Positions 1 through 10,893 of a stretch of DNA of 64,000 nucleotides are shown here, in pieces; positions within the stretch are counted from its first letter, which is position 1, and every line of letters begins with the position of its first letter. The notes beneath the pieces are model-generated. The model saw nothing but the letters and a program-made list of their open reading frames with translations, made no database searches and was not told the DNA's origin. The position numbers and the translations under genes were made by a program. The DNA comes from an uncultured Bacteroidota bacterium (GTDB taxonomy: Bacteria > Bacteroidota > Bacteroidia > Flavobacteriales > Flavobacteriaceae). The stretch lies in the NCBI GenBank assembly GCA_902515565.1, contig CABXVR010000003.1, positions 1 to 64,000 on the forward strand. Reading direction: 5' to 3'.

Positions 1-1055
1 TCTGCAAGTGCAATAACAGCAGCTTTTTTCATCTCTTCATTTATAGTCGTTGCTCTAACATCTAAAGCACCTCTAAAAATAAATGGGAAACCTAAAACAT
101 TATTTACTTGGTTCGGATTATCACTTCTACCAGTTGCCATTATAACATCTTCTCTTGTGTTAGTAGCTAACTTATAATTAATTTCTGGATCAGGGTTGGC
201 CATTGCGAAAACTATAGGATTTTCGGCCATTTTGTTCAACATTTTAGGAGTTAATATATCTGAAGTTGAAAGACCTATGAAAACATCTGAATCTACTATG
301 GCTTGATCCAATGTTGAGATATTTTTTGAGGTTGCAAACTCAGATTTACTCTTATTTAAATTTTTTCTTTTAGTGTTAATAACTCCTTTACTATCAAGCA
401 TTAGGATGTTATCATTCTTAAGTCCGAAAGACTTATAAAGTTTAGCGCATGAGATGGCTGCAGCCCCTGCTCCACTTATAACCATTTTTACTTCTTTCAT
501 TTTTTTATCTGCAATTTCTAAAGCATTGATTAATGCTGCTGCAGAAATAATTGCTGTACCGTGTTGATCATCATGCATCACTGGTATGTTAAGCTCTTTC
601 TTTAATCTTCTTTCAATTTCAAAAGCCTCTGGTGCCTTTATATCTTCAAGGTTGATTCCACCAAAAGTGGGTGCAATATTTTTTACAGTATTAATAAATT
701 CATCAATGTTCTCTGTATCAACTTCAATATCAAAAACGTCAATGTCAGCAAAAATTTTAAATAGTAAAGCCTTTCCTTCCATCACAGGTTTTGATGCTTC
801 GGCACCAATATTTCCTAATCCTAAAACTGCTGTTCCATTAGAAATAACAGCAACTAAATTTCCTTTTGAAGTATATTTGTATGAGTTTGATTTATCATTT
901 TCGATCTCTAGACACGGTTCAGCAACCCCTGGAGAATAAGCTAAAGAAAGGTCTCTTTGAGTAGCATATTTTTTTGTTGGGACTACTTTTATTTTTCCTG
1001 GACTAGGCTTAGCGTGATAATCTAATGCTTGCTTTCTTGTTGTTTTTCTTTTCAT
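1..1055 (-). CDS. maeB: NADP-dependent malic enzyme, truncated at the left window edge (5' part present)
   Basis: Reverse-strand translation MKRKTTRKQALDYHAKPSPGKIKVVPTKKYATQRDLSLAYSPGVAEPCLEI...HDDQHGTAIISAAALINAL...VISGAGAAA... matches malic enzyme motifs; ATG at 1053-1055; frame open to position 1. Confidence 0.93.
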   Translation of the reverse strand, partial: MKRKTTRKQALDYHAKPSPGKIKVVPTKKYATQRDLSLAYSPGVAEPCLEIENDKSNSYKYTSKGNLVAVISNGTAVLGLGNIGAEASKPVMEGKALLFKIFADIDVFDIEVDTENIDEFINTVKNIAPTFGGINLEDIKAPEAFEIERRLKKELNIPVMHDDQHGTAIISAAALINALEIADKKMKEVKMVISGAGAAAISCAKLYKSFGLKNDNILMLDSKGVINTKRKNLNKSKSEFATSKNISTLDQAIVDSDVFIGLSTSDILTPKMLNKMAENPIVFAMANPDPEINYKLATNTREDVIMATGRSDNPNQVNNVLGFPFIFRGALDVRATTINEEMKKAAVIALA

Positions 1056-1074
1056 TTTAATAATAGATGAATTA

Positions 1075-1103
1075 CAAATGTAATATCTTATAGGTAAAAC
1101 AAA
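1075..1103 (-). promoter_or_regulatory. Putative Bacteroidota-type promoter for maeB (TTTG-N17-TACATTTG)
   Basis: Reverse strand: TTTG (1100-1103), 17 nt, TACATTTG (1075-1082), fitting TTTG/TAnnTTTG with a short spacer. Confidence 0.4.
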
Positions 1104-1115
1104 AACTTAAGTAAG

Positions 1116-2042
1116 CTAATGTTTTAAGAAATTTATGTTTCTTTTTAACCCTTTTAGTTTTGTTCTTTTTACAGCTGATTTCGAAAATACTTTGCTAAAA
1201 GTTTCCTGAGTTATTTCATCCCAATCTTTTTTTGTCATGGACAATAAATCTGGGTTAGGATTAAATAATGGTTCGTTATGTGCCTTTGAAAATTTATTCC
1301 ATGGACAAACATCTTGACATATATCACATCCAAACATCCAGTTTTCAAACATGCCTCTCATGGAGTTGGGAATATTATCTTTAAGTTCAATTGTAAAATA
1401 GGATATACATTTACTCCCATCAACAACATAAGGTTCTACTATTGCATCAGTTGGACATGCTTCTATACAAGCAGTACAAGATCCACAATGGTCTGTTTCT
1501 AAATGATCATTCACTAAATCCAAGTCTATTATCAGCTCTGTTATAAAATAAAAAGAGCCAACCTTTTTGGTAATTAAATTAGAGTTTTTTCCAACCCAGC
1601 CTAAGCCACTCTTTGCAGCCCATGCCTTTTCTAAGATAGGCGCTGAATCAACAAATGCTCGACCAGAAACTTCACCAATATTTTCTCTTATAAAATATAG
1701 CAATTCATTTACCTTATCTTTTACAACAAAGTGGTAATCATTACCATATGCATACTTTGAGATTTTTGGAGACTTTTCAACACTTAATTCCTCACTGGGA
1801 TAATAATTATATAATAATGAAATAACACTTTTAGAGTCTAAGACTAACTTTGAAGTATCTAGCCTTTTGTCGAAATGATTTTCCATATATTTCATTTCTC
1901 CATGCATGTTTTTACTAAGCCATTTTTCTAATCTGGGGGCTTCTTCTTCTAAAAACTCAGACTTACTTATGCCACATGAAATAAAACCAAGCCTATTTGC
2001 TTCAGACTTTATAAGTTCAGTATATTTTTGTTTTGTAGTCAA
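1116..2042 (-). CDS. queG: Epoxyqueuosine reductase QueG
   Basis: 308 aa; [16 protein letters not shown] and [11 protein letters not shown] 4Fe-4S motifs typical of QueG. Confidence 0.93.
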   Translation of the reverse strand: MTTKQKYTELIKSEANRLGFISCGISKSEFLEEEAPRLEKWLSKNMHGEMKYMENHFDKRLDTSKLVLDSKSVISLLYNYYPSEELSVEKSPKISKYAYGNDYHFVVKDKVNELLYFIRENIGEVSGRAFVDSAPILEKAWAAKSGLGWVGKNSNLITKKVGSFYFITELIIDLDLVNDHLETDHCGSCTACIEACPTDAIVEPYVVDGSKCISYFTIELKDNIPNSMRGMFENWMFGCDICQDVCPWNKFSKAHNEPLFNPNPDLLSMTKKDWDEITQETFSKVFSKSAVKRTKLKGLKRNINFLKH

Positions 2043-2056
2043 TGGTATTTTTAAAA

Positions 2057-3079
2057 TTAAAACAAACCTTTTTGTTTGTTAGCTTTAATTTTTCCAAGGT
2101 GTTTGTATGCAATATCCATAACTTCTCTTCCTCTGGGTGTTCTCATAATAAAACCTTGTTGAATTAAAAATGGTTCATAAACCTCTTCAATTGTTTCGGC
2201 ATTTTCTCCAACAGCAGTTGAAAGAGTATTTAACCCAACTGGACCACCACTAAATTTATCAATAATAGTATTAAGAATTTTATTATCCATCTCGTCAAGT
2301 CCATATTTGTCTACATTTAGTGCTTGTAAACTACTTTTTGAAATTTTTAAATCAATCTCACCATTTCCTTTAATTTGAGCAAAATCACGAACTCTTCTTA
2401 AAAGAGCATTAGCAATTCTAGGAGTACCTCTACTTCGTCCCGCAATTTCAATTGATGCTTCGTTTGAAATAGGAACATTTAAAATATCTGCACTTCTTTT
2501 AATTATTGTAGATAAAACTTCTTTTGTATAATACTCAAGTCTACTTGTAATTCCAAACCTAGCTCTCATAGGTGCCGTTAATAATCCTGATCTAGTTGTC
2601 GCTCCAATTAAAGTAAAAGGGTTAAGGTTAATTTGTACTGATCGAGCATTTGGACCAGATTCAATCATAATATCAATCTTATAATCTTCCATAGCAGAAT
2701 AAAGATATTCTTCAACAATTGGACTTAATCTGTGAATTTCGTCAATAAACAAAACGTCTCTTTCTTCTAAGTTCGTTAGAAGACCAGCTAAATCCCCTGG
2801 CTTATCTAAAACAGGTCCAGATGAAACTTTTATACCTACATTTAATTCGTTAGCTAAAATATTAGCTAAAGTTGTTTTACCAAGTCCAGGAGGACCATGA
2901 AACAATGTATGATCTAAAGCATCATTTCTTTGATTTGAAGCTTGAATGAATATTTTTAAATTTTCTAATATATGATCTTGTCCTGTAAAGTCTTCAAATG
3001 ATAATGGCCTTAAACTTTGTTCGAACTCGTGCTCATCGGATGATAAGCTATTTGAAGACGGATCTAGATTTTCATTCAT
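2057..3079 (-). CDS. ruvB: Holliday junction branch migration helicase RuvB
   Basis: 340 aa; [23 protein letters not shown] Walker [25 protein letters not shown]. Confidence 0.97.
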   Translation of the reverse strand: MNENLDPSSNSLSSDEHEFEQSLRPLSFEDFTGQDHILENLKIFIQASNQRNDALDHTLFHGPPGLGKTTLANILANELNVGIKVSSGPVLDKPGDLAGLLTNLEERDVLFIDEIHRLSPIVEEYLYSAMEDYKIDIMIESGPNARSVQINLNPFTLIGATTRSGLLTAPMRARFGITSRLEYYTKEVLSTIIKRSADILNVPISNEASIEIAGRSRGTPRIANALLRRVRDFAQIKGNGEIDLKISKSSLQALNVDKYGLDEMDNKILNTIIDKFSGGPVGLNTLSTAVGENAETIEEVYEPFLIQQGFIMRTPRGREVMDIAYKHLGKIKANKQKGLF

Positions 3080-3150
3080 AAAACAAATATAAAGAAAAAG
3101 AAGCCAGTAGTGGAATTAAGTTGTATGCAGTAGCATATGTTTTATAATTA

Positions 3151-4014
3151 TCAAACTACATTTGGATAATATTCAGGATACAACTCATGTCTAAAGCCTG
3201 CAACCTCTCCACAAGTGCCATCCTCAAGAACTTCACCTCCTTCTTCATTATATGTACTTTTTCCTTTATATGATCTCTCATTTTTAGAACCAAACATATA
3301 AGTAAACCAAACAGCTAATTGATCATCTCCTAATCCAATTTCTTCAACTTCGGCATCTTCTGGATCTCCAGTTTCTTCTTCATTATACCATATCAAATTG
3401 AAAGGAGTTTCATATAGATGTAGGTAAGTAAGGTTTATTAGATTAGCCATCGCATCCATATTTTCAAGATTTTCTCCATCTCTAAAGTGGAAATATTCAA
3501 TTTTAGTAAGGTTTTTTAAGAAATCAACATTAGTCATCAGACTGGAATTAATAGTTAGTTCTGTAATATTGATGAGATTGGATAAGTAGCTCCATCCATC
3601 TAAGTTATCAAGATGCAAGTCATCTATTGCTAATACTGTAAGACTTGGCATATTAGACAGAAAATCTAAATTTTTGACAACACAATTTTCTAAATTTAAT
3701 TTTTTAATTGAGGATGGTTTATATCCAATATAAGATGTCGATAGAGAAGCTTCAATCAATAAAGAACACAAAATATAGTTATTAAAATCGGGCAATTTTC
3801 CACTTCTTATTAATTCCCTAGGGTCAGTACTTTTACCTGTGATGGAGAAGTAAAATTCTAGATTCCCATCTTGATTCCATGTTTGTAATAATTTATCGTA
3901 AATATCAAGGTTATCAAGTGAACGAGCTAATTCTAGACCTGTTTCTCTAATTTCATAGTTTTCACTTATTAGGAGTTGTTTAATTCTATCAACCTGGTGG
4001 TTTTCTTGACACAT
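3151..4014 (-). CDS. Uncharacterised protein with leucine-rich-repeat-like middle region
   Basis: 287 aa ORF; repeating L..L..L.L motifs (NLDFLSNMPSLTVLAID, NVDFLKNLTKIEYFHF, NMDAMANLINLTYLHL); acidic Gly-rich C-terminus. Confidence 0.75.
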   Translation of the reverse strand: MCQENHQVDRIKQLLISENYEIRETGLELARSLDNLDIYDKLLQTWNQDGNLEFYFSITGKSTDPRELIRSGKLPDFNNYILCSLLIEASLSTSYIGYKPSSIKKLNLENCVVKNLDFLSNMPSLTVLAIDDLHLDNLDGWSYLSNLINITELTINSSLMTNVDFLKNLTKIEYFHFRDGENLENMDAMANLINLTYLHLYETPFNLIWYNEEETGDPEDAEVEEIGLGDDQLAVWFTYMFGSKNERSYKGKSTYNEEGGEVLEDGTCGEVAGFRHELYPEYYPNVV

Positions 4015-4075
4015 ATTCTGTATTATATTTTAATACATAAATATACATTTTTTTTAATATCAAAAATAATTAGTC

Positions 4076-5863
4076 TTAATACTCTATTTCATCTTTTTTC
4101 ATTGGCCTAATTTGAGGAACAAAATCTTCTTCATATCCAGGCTTACTATAATCATAAGGCCATCTGAAAACTTCAGGAATTTTACCTTGCCAGTTCCCAT
4201 GAATATGTTTCATTGAAGCTGTCCATTCTAACGTATTCGATTTCCAAGGATTCTGAGGAGATTTCTTTCCATAAAACATACTGTGTATGAAATTATATAA
4301 GAATACTATTTGTATTAAACCACCAACAATAGCAAAACCTGTAATGATTTTATTAGTATCAGCTAAATCATCAAATAAAGGGAAGTTAGAATTTGTATAG
4401 TATCTTCTTGGAAGTCCTGCCATACCAATAAAATGCATTGGGAAAAATACTCCATAAGCACAAATAGCAGTTACCCAAAAATGTACATATCCAAGGTTCT
4501 TATTTAGCATTCTATTAAATAGCATAGGAAACCAATGATATACACCCGAGAACAATCCATACAAGGCAGAAATACCCATAACTAAATGGAAATGAGCAAC
4601 CACAAAATATGTGTCATGTAAATTAATATCAAGAGCACTATCTCCAAGTATAATGCCGGTTAATCCACCAGTGATAAATGTTGAAACAAAGCCAATTGAA
4701 AATAACATAGCAGGGTTAAACTGTATATTTCCTTTCCATAATGTGGTTATATAATTAAATGCTTTCACAGCAGATGGAATGGCAATTAATAAAGTTGTAA
4801 ATGTAAATACAGATCCTAAAAATGGGTTCATTCCAGAAATAAACATATGATGTCCCCAAACAATTGTGGATAAAAATGCAATTGCAAGAATTGATAAAAT
4901 CATTGCTTTATATCCAAAAATTGGCTTTCTAGAATTCGTCGCAATAACTTCAGATGCAATCCCTAAAGCAGGTAATAAAACAATATAAACTTCTGGGTGA
5001 CCTAAAAACCAAAATAAATGCTCAAATAAAACCGGTGATCCGCCTTGATAATGTAAAACTTCACCTTGAATAAAAATATCTGATAAGAAAAATGAGGTTC
5101 CAAATGATCTATCCATTATTAATAATAATGCAGCAGAAAGTAAAACTGGGAAAGAAATAACTCCAATTATAGCAGTGACAAAAAATGCCCAAATAGTCAA
5201 TGGCATTCTTGTTAGTGTCATCCCTTTAGTTCTTAAATTTATAACCGTAACTATATAATTTAGGGACCCTAACAAAGAAGATGCTATAAAAATTGCCATA
5301 GAAACTAACCATAAAGTCATTCCTAGACCTGATCCGCCCTGAGCTAACTCAACAGCACTTAAAGGAGGATATATAGTCCATCCAGCTGCAGCTGGGCCTG
5401 CTTCAACAAATATTGAAGCTACCATGATAACAGTAGATAAGAAAAATAACCAGAAAGAAACCATATTCAAAAAACCTGATGCCATATCTCTGGCTCCTAG
5501 TTGAAGAGGGATTAATAAATTACTAAAGGTTCCACTTAGCCCTGCGGTTAGAACAAAGAATACCATTATTGTTCCGTGCATAGTAACAAGCGCTAGATAT
5601 ATATCTGCATCCATAACACCATCTGGTGCCCACTTACCTAGAAAAAATTCAAAAATTACGTTTGGTTCTTCTGGCCAAGCAATTTGTAATCTCATTAAAA
5701 GAGACATTAAAATCCCTATTACCCCCATAAAAAGGACCCCAGTAATTAAATATTGCTTAGCTATCATTTTATGATCCTGGCTAAATATATATTTAGTAAT
5801 AAATGTTTCTTTATGATGATGTCCGTGATCTTCGTTTGGATCAATTTCTATATATTCTGACAT
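4076..5863 (-). CDS. ctaD: Cytochrome c oxidase subunit I (aa3 type)
   Basis: 595 aa; HPEVYIVLLPALG, WGHHMFISGMNP, HDTYFVVAHFHLVMG. Confidence 0.97.
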   Translation of the reverse strand: MSEYIEIDPNEDHGHHHKETFITKYIFSQDHKMIAKQYLITGVLFMGVIGILMSLLMRLQIAWPEEPNVIFEFFLGKWAPDGVMDADIYLALVTMHGTIMVFFVLTAGLSGTFSNLLIPLQLGARDMASGFLNMVSFWLFFLSTVIMVASIFVEAGPAAAGWTIYPPLSAVELAQGGSGLGMTLWLVSMAIFIASSLLGSLNYIVTVINLRTKGMTLTRMPLTIWAFFVTAIIGVISFPVLLSAALLLIMDRSFGTSFFLSDIFIQGEVLHYQGGSPVLFEHLFWFLGHPEVYIVLLPALGIASEVIATNSRKPIFGYKAMILSILAIAFLSTIVWGHHMFISGMNPFLGSVFTFTTLLIAIPSAVKAFNYITTLWKGNIQFNPAMLFSIGFVSTFITGGLTGIILGDSALDINLHDTYFVVAHFHLVMGISALYGLFSGVYHWFPMLFNRMLNKNLGYVHFWVTAICAYGVFFPMHFIGMAGLPRRYYTNSNFPLFDDLADTNKIITGFAIVGGLIQIVFLYNFIHSMFYGKKSPQNPWKSNTLEWTASMKHIHGNWQGKIPEVFRWPYDYSKPGYEEDFVPQIRPMKKDEIEY

Positions 5864-5873
5864 ACTGTAAATA

Positions 5874-6956
5874 TTATTTTTGAGCTATTAATGAATTTTT
5901 AAATTTAGTCTGCTGATTTATCCATTTATCAAATTCTTCTTGTGTTTCAACTACTATTTTCATTTGCATGTTGTAATGAGATTTACCACAGATTTTATTA
6001 CACAATAAAAGATAGTCAAATTCATAAGGGTCTAAAACTTCTTCACCTTTTTCTTGTAATTCTTTACTTTTTTCGGCTCTTATATTGTTAATATTTAATA
6101 TTTTTTCTATCATCTCAGGGGTTTCTCTCATCTCTGCTGTGGTAACACTTGGAGTAAAACCAAATTGAGTAATCATTCCAGGAACACAATTCATTTGAGC
6201 TCTAAAGTGTGGCATGTAGGCAGAGTGTAAAACATCTTGAGATCTCATTTTAAATAAAACTGGCTTTCCTACTGGAAGATGAAGTTCAGTTGTTATAATA
6301 TCATCTTGTGCGTTTGGATCAAATTCGTCAAGACCTAAAATATTTGCTCTATCTATATCAATTAATCTTACATTAGCTTTACCTAGAGCATTGTCTTCCC
6401 CAGAGTATCTAGCTTTCCAATTGAATTGTTGAGCATATAATTCAATTACTATTGGATCTTCATCTTGATCTACATTCATAATATCTGACCAAGTCAATAG
6501 TCCATAAGTTATTAATACAGTAAGAACTACAGCAGGAATAATGGTCCATAAAAATTCTAGCTTATGATTATCAGAGTAGAATAAAGCTTTTCTTCCTTTT
6601 TGACCTTTATATTTGTATGCAAAATAGTACAAGAAAAATTGAGTTACTGTTTGAACAAAGAAAATAAGTACCATAGACACCATCATAAGATCGTCAATCT
6701 TAGATCCATGAACTGATGCTGAGTTCGACATAAGAGGAAAGTCTCCGTATCTAATAAAACAAATAATTGTTATAACATAAATAAATATTAGAAACCCTAA
6801 CATTAAATAACCATTTACCCTATTGTCCTTATCGTTAGCGATTTGCGAACTATCTTTAGCGACAGTATTAACTTGAGTTAAGTCATATATTTTAACTATC
6901 TGCCAGATCGCTGTCACTACAAAAAATAAAATTAAAATTGTTAAAAAAGTACTCAT
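5874..6956 (-). CDS. ctaC: Cytochrome c oxidase subunit II
   Basis: 360 aa; CuA motif CNKICGKSHYNM; QFNWKARYSG. Confidence 0.95.
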   Translation of the reverse strand: MSTFLTILILFFVVTAIWQIVKIYDLTQVNTVAKDSSQIANDKDNRVNGYLMLGFLIFIYVITIICFIRYGDFPLMSNSASVHGSKIDDLMMVSMVLIFFVQTVTQFFLYYFAYKYKGQKGRKALFYSDNHKLEFLWTIIPAVVLTVLITYGLLTWSDIMNVDQDEDPIVIELYAQQFNWKARYSGEDNALGKANVRLIDIDRANILGLDEFDPNAQDDIITTELHLPVGKPVLFKMRSQDVLHSAYMPHFRAQMNCVPGMITQFGFTPSVTTAEMRETPEMIEKILNINNIRAEKSKELQEKGEEVLDPYEFDYLLLCNKICGKSHYNMQMKIVVETQEEFDKWINQQTKFKNSLIAQK

Positions 6957-6973
6957 TTATATATACTTAAATA

Positions 6974-8305
6974 TTAATAATGAAAGTTTTCACTTTCTTT
7001 AATGTACGGATTACCCTTAACTAATAGTGGTGCTTTTGACAATGAATAAAAAACAATCAATAAAAACAGCCCTGAAAATAATGCTAAAGCACTGATCTCG
7101 GGTAAACCAAAGTACCATCTATCGATTACAGTCGCTGGCATAATCATATTGAAAACATCAACATAATGTCCAATTAATATAACAATACCGGCCATAACAA
7201 TAAACCAAGGAATTCGTTTATAATCGCTGTTTATAAGAACTAAAAAAGGGAAAATAAAATTCATAATAATCATTCCAAAAAATGGAATTGTATAATCTTC
7301 AATTCTGGTAATATAATAAGTAACTTCTTCTGGAATGTTTGCATACCATATTAACATAAATTGTGAAAACCACAAGTAAGTCCAAAACACACTAAAACCA
7401 AACATAAATTTAGCTAAATCATGCAAGTGACTATCGTTAACAACATCTAGGTGGCCTTTGGATTTTAGATAAATTGTAATTAAAGCTATTACTGTAATAC
7501 CACTTACCAACATACTAGCTAGTAAATACCATCCAAACAAAGTACTAAACCAATGCGGGTCTACACTCATTATCCAATCCCAAGACATCATAGATTCAGT
7601 ATATATAAAAAACACTAAAAAAGCTGCGGAAATTCTAAAGTTCAATTTGAAATATTTATTCCCACTATCATTATCTTGAGCTAAAGAAAATTTTCTAGAA
7701 AAATACCTGTATAAACTCCAACCTCCAATAAATATCAAGGCTCTAACTATAAACCATGGTTTATTTAGCCAGCTAGATTTTCCTTGAATTATTTCATCAT
7801 GTGCTACAACTTCTGGATCCATCCAGATAAAAATATGTTTATCACCAATAATTGCAATTAATAAAACAATAAGCGCCCCAGGAAGTAAGTAATAAGTAAT
7901 AGCTTCCATAACCCTATATAAAACGGGTGACCATCCAGCTTGTGATGCATATTGTATTGCATAAAAAGCGAGTACACCGAGAGCTATCATCATGAAAAAG
8001 AAAGCAGCTACATATAATGCTGCATAAGGTCTGTTGTGAATTTGATGCATCACATGTTCTGCATGTGTATCCTCATTTGAATGATGTGATAATTCAGAAT
8101 GACTATCATCACCTGAACCAGATCCATGATTAGTAACTTCATGAGAATCAACATGCGAGTCTCCGTGAGAAGATTCGTAAGCTAAAATTTCTTTGACTTC
8201 TTCTAAAGATTTATGTGAATTCACGTAACTGTAACTCCAACCTAAAGCTCCCAGTATAATTAGGGAGATAGAAAATATTTTTAATCTGTTTGAAATAGTA
8301 TACAT
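6974..8305 (-). CDS. actF: Alternative complex III quinol-binding membrane subunit ActF
   Basis: 443 aa polytopic membrane protein with a His-rich N-terminal loop, in the conserved act-cta gene order. Confidence 0.88.
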   Translation of the reverse strand: MYTISNRLKIFSISLIILGALGWSYSYVNSHKSLEEVKEILAYESSHGDSHVDSHEVTNHGSGSGDDSHSELSHHSNEDTHAEHVMHQIHNRPYAALYVAAFFFMMIALGVLAFYAIQYASQAGWSPVLYRVMEAITYYLLPGALIVLLIAIIGDKHIFIWMDPEVVAHDEIIQGKSSWLNKPWFIVRALIFIGGWSLYRYFSRKFSLAQDNDSGNKYFKLNFRISAAFLVFFIYTESMMSWDWIMSVDPHWFSTLFGWYLLASMLVSGITVIALITIYLKSKGHLDVVNDSHLHDLAKFMFGFSVFWTYLWFSQFMLIWYANIPEEVTYYITRIEDYTIPFFGMIIMNFIFPFLVLINSDYKRIPWFIVMAGIVILIGHYVDVFNMIMPATVIDRWYFGLPEISALALFSGLFLLIVFYSLSKAPLLVKGNPYIKESENFHY

Positions 8306-8322
8306 TTATCTAAACCTTTATT

Positions 8323-8883
8323 TTAATTTTCTAAATCTGATTTTAATTTTAAAACATAATGAGTAACTAACCATCTTTCCTCTTCATTTAATTGACCGGC
8401 ATAAGAACCCATAGAGTTTTTACCATAAAAAATAGTATGATAAATACTCCCTTCATTGATAGCTCTACCGACGTCTGAATAACTTGGTATACCTAATATC
8501 TTTTCTCTTTTTACTAATATCCCTTGACCAGCCCCTTTATTTCCATGACAAACAGCACAATAAATGTTATATAATTCTTTACCTGTCTTTAAATCAACTT
8601 CTTTTGATGAAGTAAACGGACTTTTTAATTCCTTTTTAGCTAACTCATAGCCAGCTGTATTATTTTCAAATTCAAATAACGAATATCCTCTTGCTATAGT
8701 GCCATTTGGTGGGATCAACGCAGAGTTTCCGTCTACAAAATTATCATATTCGCCATAAGTATCGTAAGGAATTGACCTGTACATATTAGGCATATACTCA
8801 TAGTTACGAGAATCCTTAGAGTTACAAGAACTTAAAGATCCTATAACCAAAGTAATTATTAATATTTTAAATACGTTTTTCAT
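8323..8883 (-). CDS. actE: Alternative complex III monoheme cytochrome c lipoprotein ActE
   Basis: CAVCH heme motif; lipobox SLSSC. ORF track starts at 8907, but the internal ATG at 8881-8883 gives a normal lipoprotein signal (MKNVFKILIITLVIGSLSSC) and removes the overlap with actD. Confidence 0.88.
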   Translation of the reverse strand: MKNVFKILIITLVIGSLSSCNSKDSRNYEYMPNMYRSIPYDTYGEYDNFVDGNSALIPPNGTIARGYSLFEFENNTAGYELAKKELKSPFTSSKEVDLKTGKELYNIYCAVCHGNKGAGQGILVKREKILGIPSYSDVGRAINEGSIYHTIFYGKNSMGSYAGQLNEEERWLVTHYVLKLKSDLEN

Positions 8884-8887
8884 AATA

Positions 8888-9421
8888 TTAATGAGATTCT
8901 TTTTCAATAATTTTTATTTCTACAGCTCCAGATTTTTTAAGGATCTTTTCAAGATCTTTAAGTTTATTTGAAGGGTCGATTTCCATTAAAAAATGATCAT
9001 CAGTAGTTCTTTTATCTGGATTTTCTGCTTTTTTAAACGGCCACATTCTGCTTCTTAAATAAAATGTAATTACCATCAAGTGAGCAGCAAAAAACACTGT
9101 TAACTCGAACATAATTGGAACAAAAGAGGGCATATTTTCGATATAACTAAAACTTGGTTTCCCACCAATATCCATCGGCCAATCTTCTATCATTATATAA
9201 TTCATCATCAAAATTGCCACAGTAAATCCAATACATCCATATATGAAAGATGCAATGGCTATTCTAGTAGGTTCAAGACCCATAGCCTTATCTAGTCCGT
9301 GAACTGGAAAAGGAGTGTAAATTTCTTCGATATGAAACTTCTCATCTTTAACCATTTTTACAGCAGACAACAAAACATCATCATCATTATAAATAGCATG
9401 AACAAATTTTGAGGATCCCAT
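8888..9421 (-). CDS. actD: Alternative complex III subunit ActD (DUF3341)
   Basis: 177 aa; two TM segments and EEIYTPFPVHGLDKAMGL motif; operon position. Confidence 0.9.
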   Translation of the reverse strand: MGSSKFVHAIYNDDDVLLSAVKMVKDEKFHIEEIYTPFPVHGLDKAMGLEPTRIAIASFIYGCIGFTVAILMMNYIMIEDWPMDIGGKPSFSYIENMPSFVPIMFELTVFFAAHLMVITFYLRSRMWPFKKAENPDKRTTDDHFLMEIDPSNKLKDLEKILKKSGAVEIKIIEKESH

Positions 9422-10881
9422 TACTTATTTGTTTTTTTGTTTTTTTTTGTAGAAACTTTAGAAGTTCTTTTATCAGCACCAGTACCGACTAAAGATTCTC
9501 CAGAATCTCTTAAATTTTTATACCTCTCTCCAGAACTCTTTAAAATAGTTTTAACTTCTGCTTGAGCAATAACAGGGAATGTTCTTGCATACAATAAAAA
9601 CAACACAAAGAAAAAACCAATAGTACCTATAAATATACCTATTTCCACAAATGTAGGAGAAAACATAGTCCAAGATGAAGGTAAATAATCTCTGTGTAAT
9701 GAAGTTACTATAATTACAAATCTCTCAAACCACATTCCGACATTTACAACAATAGAAATAAAGAATGAGAACATTATGCTTGTTCTTAGACGCTTTGACC
9801 ACATAAATTGAGGAGAAAACACATTACAACTCATCATCATCCAATAAGCCCATGCGTAAGGGCCAGTGGCTCTATTTAAAAAAGCATATTGCTCGTACTC
9901 AACTCCAGAATACCATGCGATAAATAGTTCTGTTATGTAGGCTACACCAACAATTGATCCCGTTATCATGATCACAATGTTCATTAATTCAATATGTTGA
10001 ACGGTAATATAATCTTCCAAATTACATACTTTTCTCATTATTATTAGCAATGTATTAACCATTGCAAAACCAGAAAATATTGCACCTGCAACAAAGTATG
10101 GTGGAAATATAGTAGTATGCCAGCCAGGAATTACTGAAGTGGCGAAATCAAAAGATACAATTGTATGTACAGATAAAACCAAAGGTGTAGCTAAACCAGC
10201 TAAGACAAGAGAAACCTCTTCGAATCTTTGCCAATCTTTAGCTCTACCGGACCAACCGAAACTAAGTAAACTATATATTTTCTTTTGAAAAGGTTTTACA
10301 GCTCTGTCTCTAATCATTGCAAAATCAGGAAGAAGTCCTGTCCACCAAAAAACTAGGGATACTGATAAATAAGTTGATATAGCAAAAACATCCCAAAGTA
10401 ATGGAGAGTTAAAATTGACCCATAAAGACCCAAATTGATTAGGAATTGGTAAAACCCAATATGCTAACCATGGTCTTCCCATATGTATTATTGGAAATAA
10501 TCCTGCTTGAACAACTGAAAAGATAGTCATTGCCTCAGCAGATCTGTTAATCGCCATTCTCCATTTTTGTCTAAAAATTAACAATACAGCTGAAATTAGA
10601 GTTCCTGCATGTCCAATTCCTACCCACCAAACAAAATTAGTAATGTCCCATGCCCATCCAACAGTTTTATTTAATCCCCAAACACCAATACCTGTGGAAA
10701 TCGTATAGATAATACAACCTATACCCCATAAAAATGCAGTAAGAGCTAATGAAAATACAAGCCACCATTGTTTATTCGCTTGACCTTCAACAGGTCTAGC
10801 AATATCAACAGAAACATCATGATATGATTTCTCTCCTGCTACTAATGGTCTTCTAATAGGTGCTTCGTAATGAGACGCCAT
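9421..10881 (-). CDS. actC: Alternative complex III NrfD-like membrane subunit ActC
   Basis: 486 aa polytopic; NFVWWVGIGHAGTLISAVLL, HTIVSFDFATSVIPGWHTTIFPPYFVAGAIFSG. Confidence 0.95.
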   Translation of the reverse strand: MASHYEAPIRRPLVAGEKSYHDVSVDIARPVEGQANKQWWLVFSLALTAFLWGIGCIIYTISTGIGVWGLNKTVGWAWDITNFVWWVGIGHAGTLISAVLLIFRQKWRMAINRSAEAMTIFSVVQAGLFPIIHMGRPWLAYWVLPIPNQFGSLWVNFNSPLLWDVFAISTYLSVSLVFWWTGLLPDFAMIRDRAVKPFQKKIYSLLSFGWSGRAKDWQRFEEVSLVLAGLATPLVLSVHTIVSFDFATSVIPGWHTTIFPPYFVAGAIFSGFAMVNTLLIIMRKVCNLEDYITVQHIELMNIVIMITGSIVGVAYITELFIAWYSGVEYEQYAFLNRATGPYAWAYWMMMSCNVFSPQFMWSKRLRTSIMFSFFISIVVNVGMWFERFVIIVTSLHRDYLPSSWTMFSPTFVEIGIFIGTIGFFFVLFLLYARTFPVIAQAEVKTILKSSGERYKNLRDSGESLVGTGADKRTSKVSTKKNKKTNK

Positions 10882-10893
10882 AATACTATATTA

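Noticed and set aside
586-939. 117-aa plus-strand ORF
   Set aside because: Antisense to maeB; hydrophobic Ser-rich composition typical of shadow ORFs.
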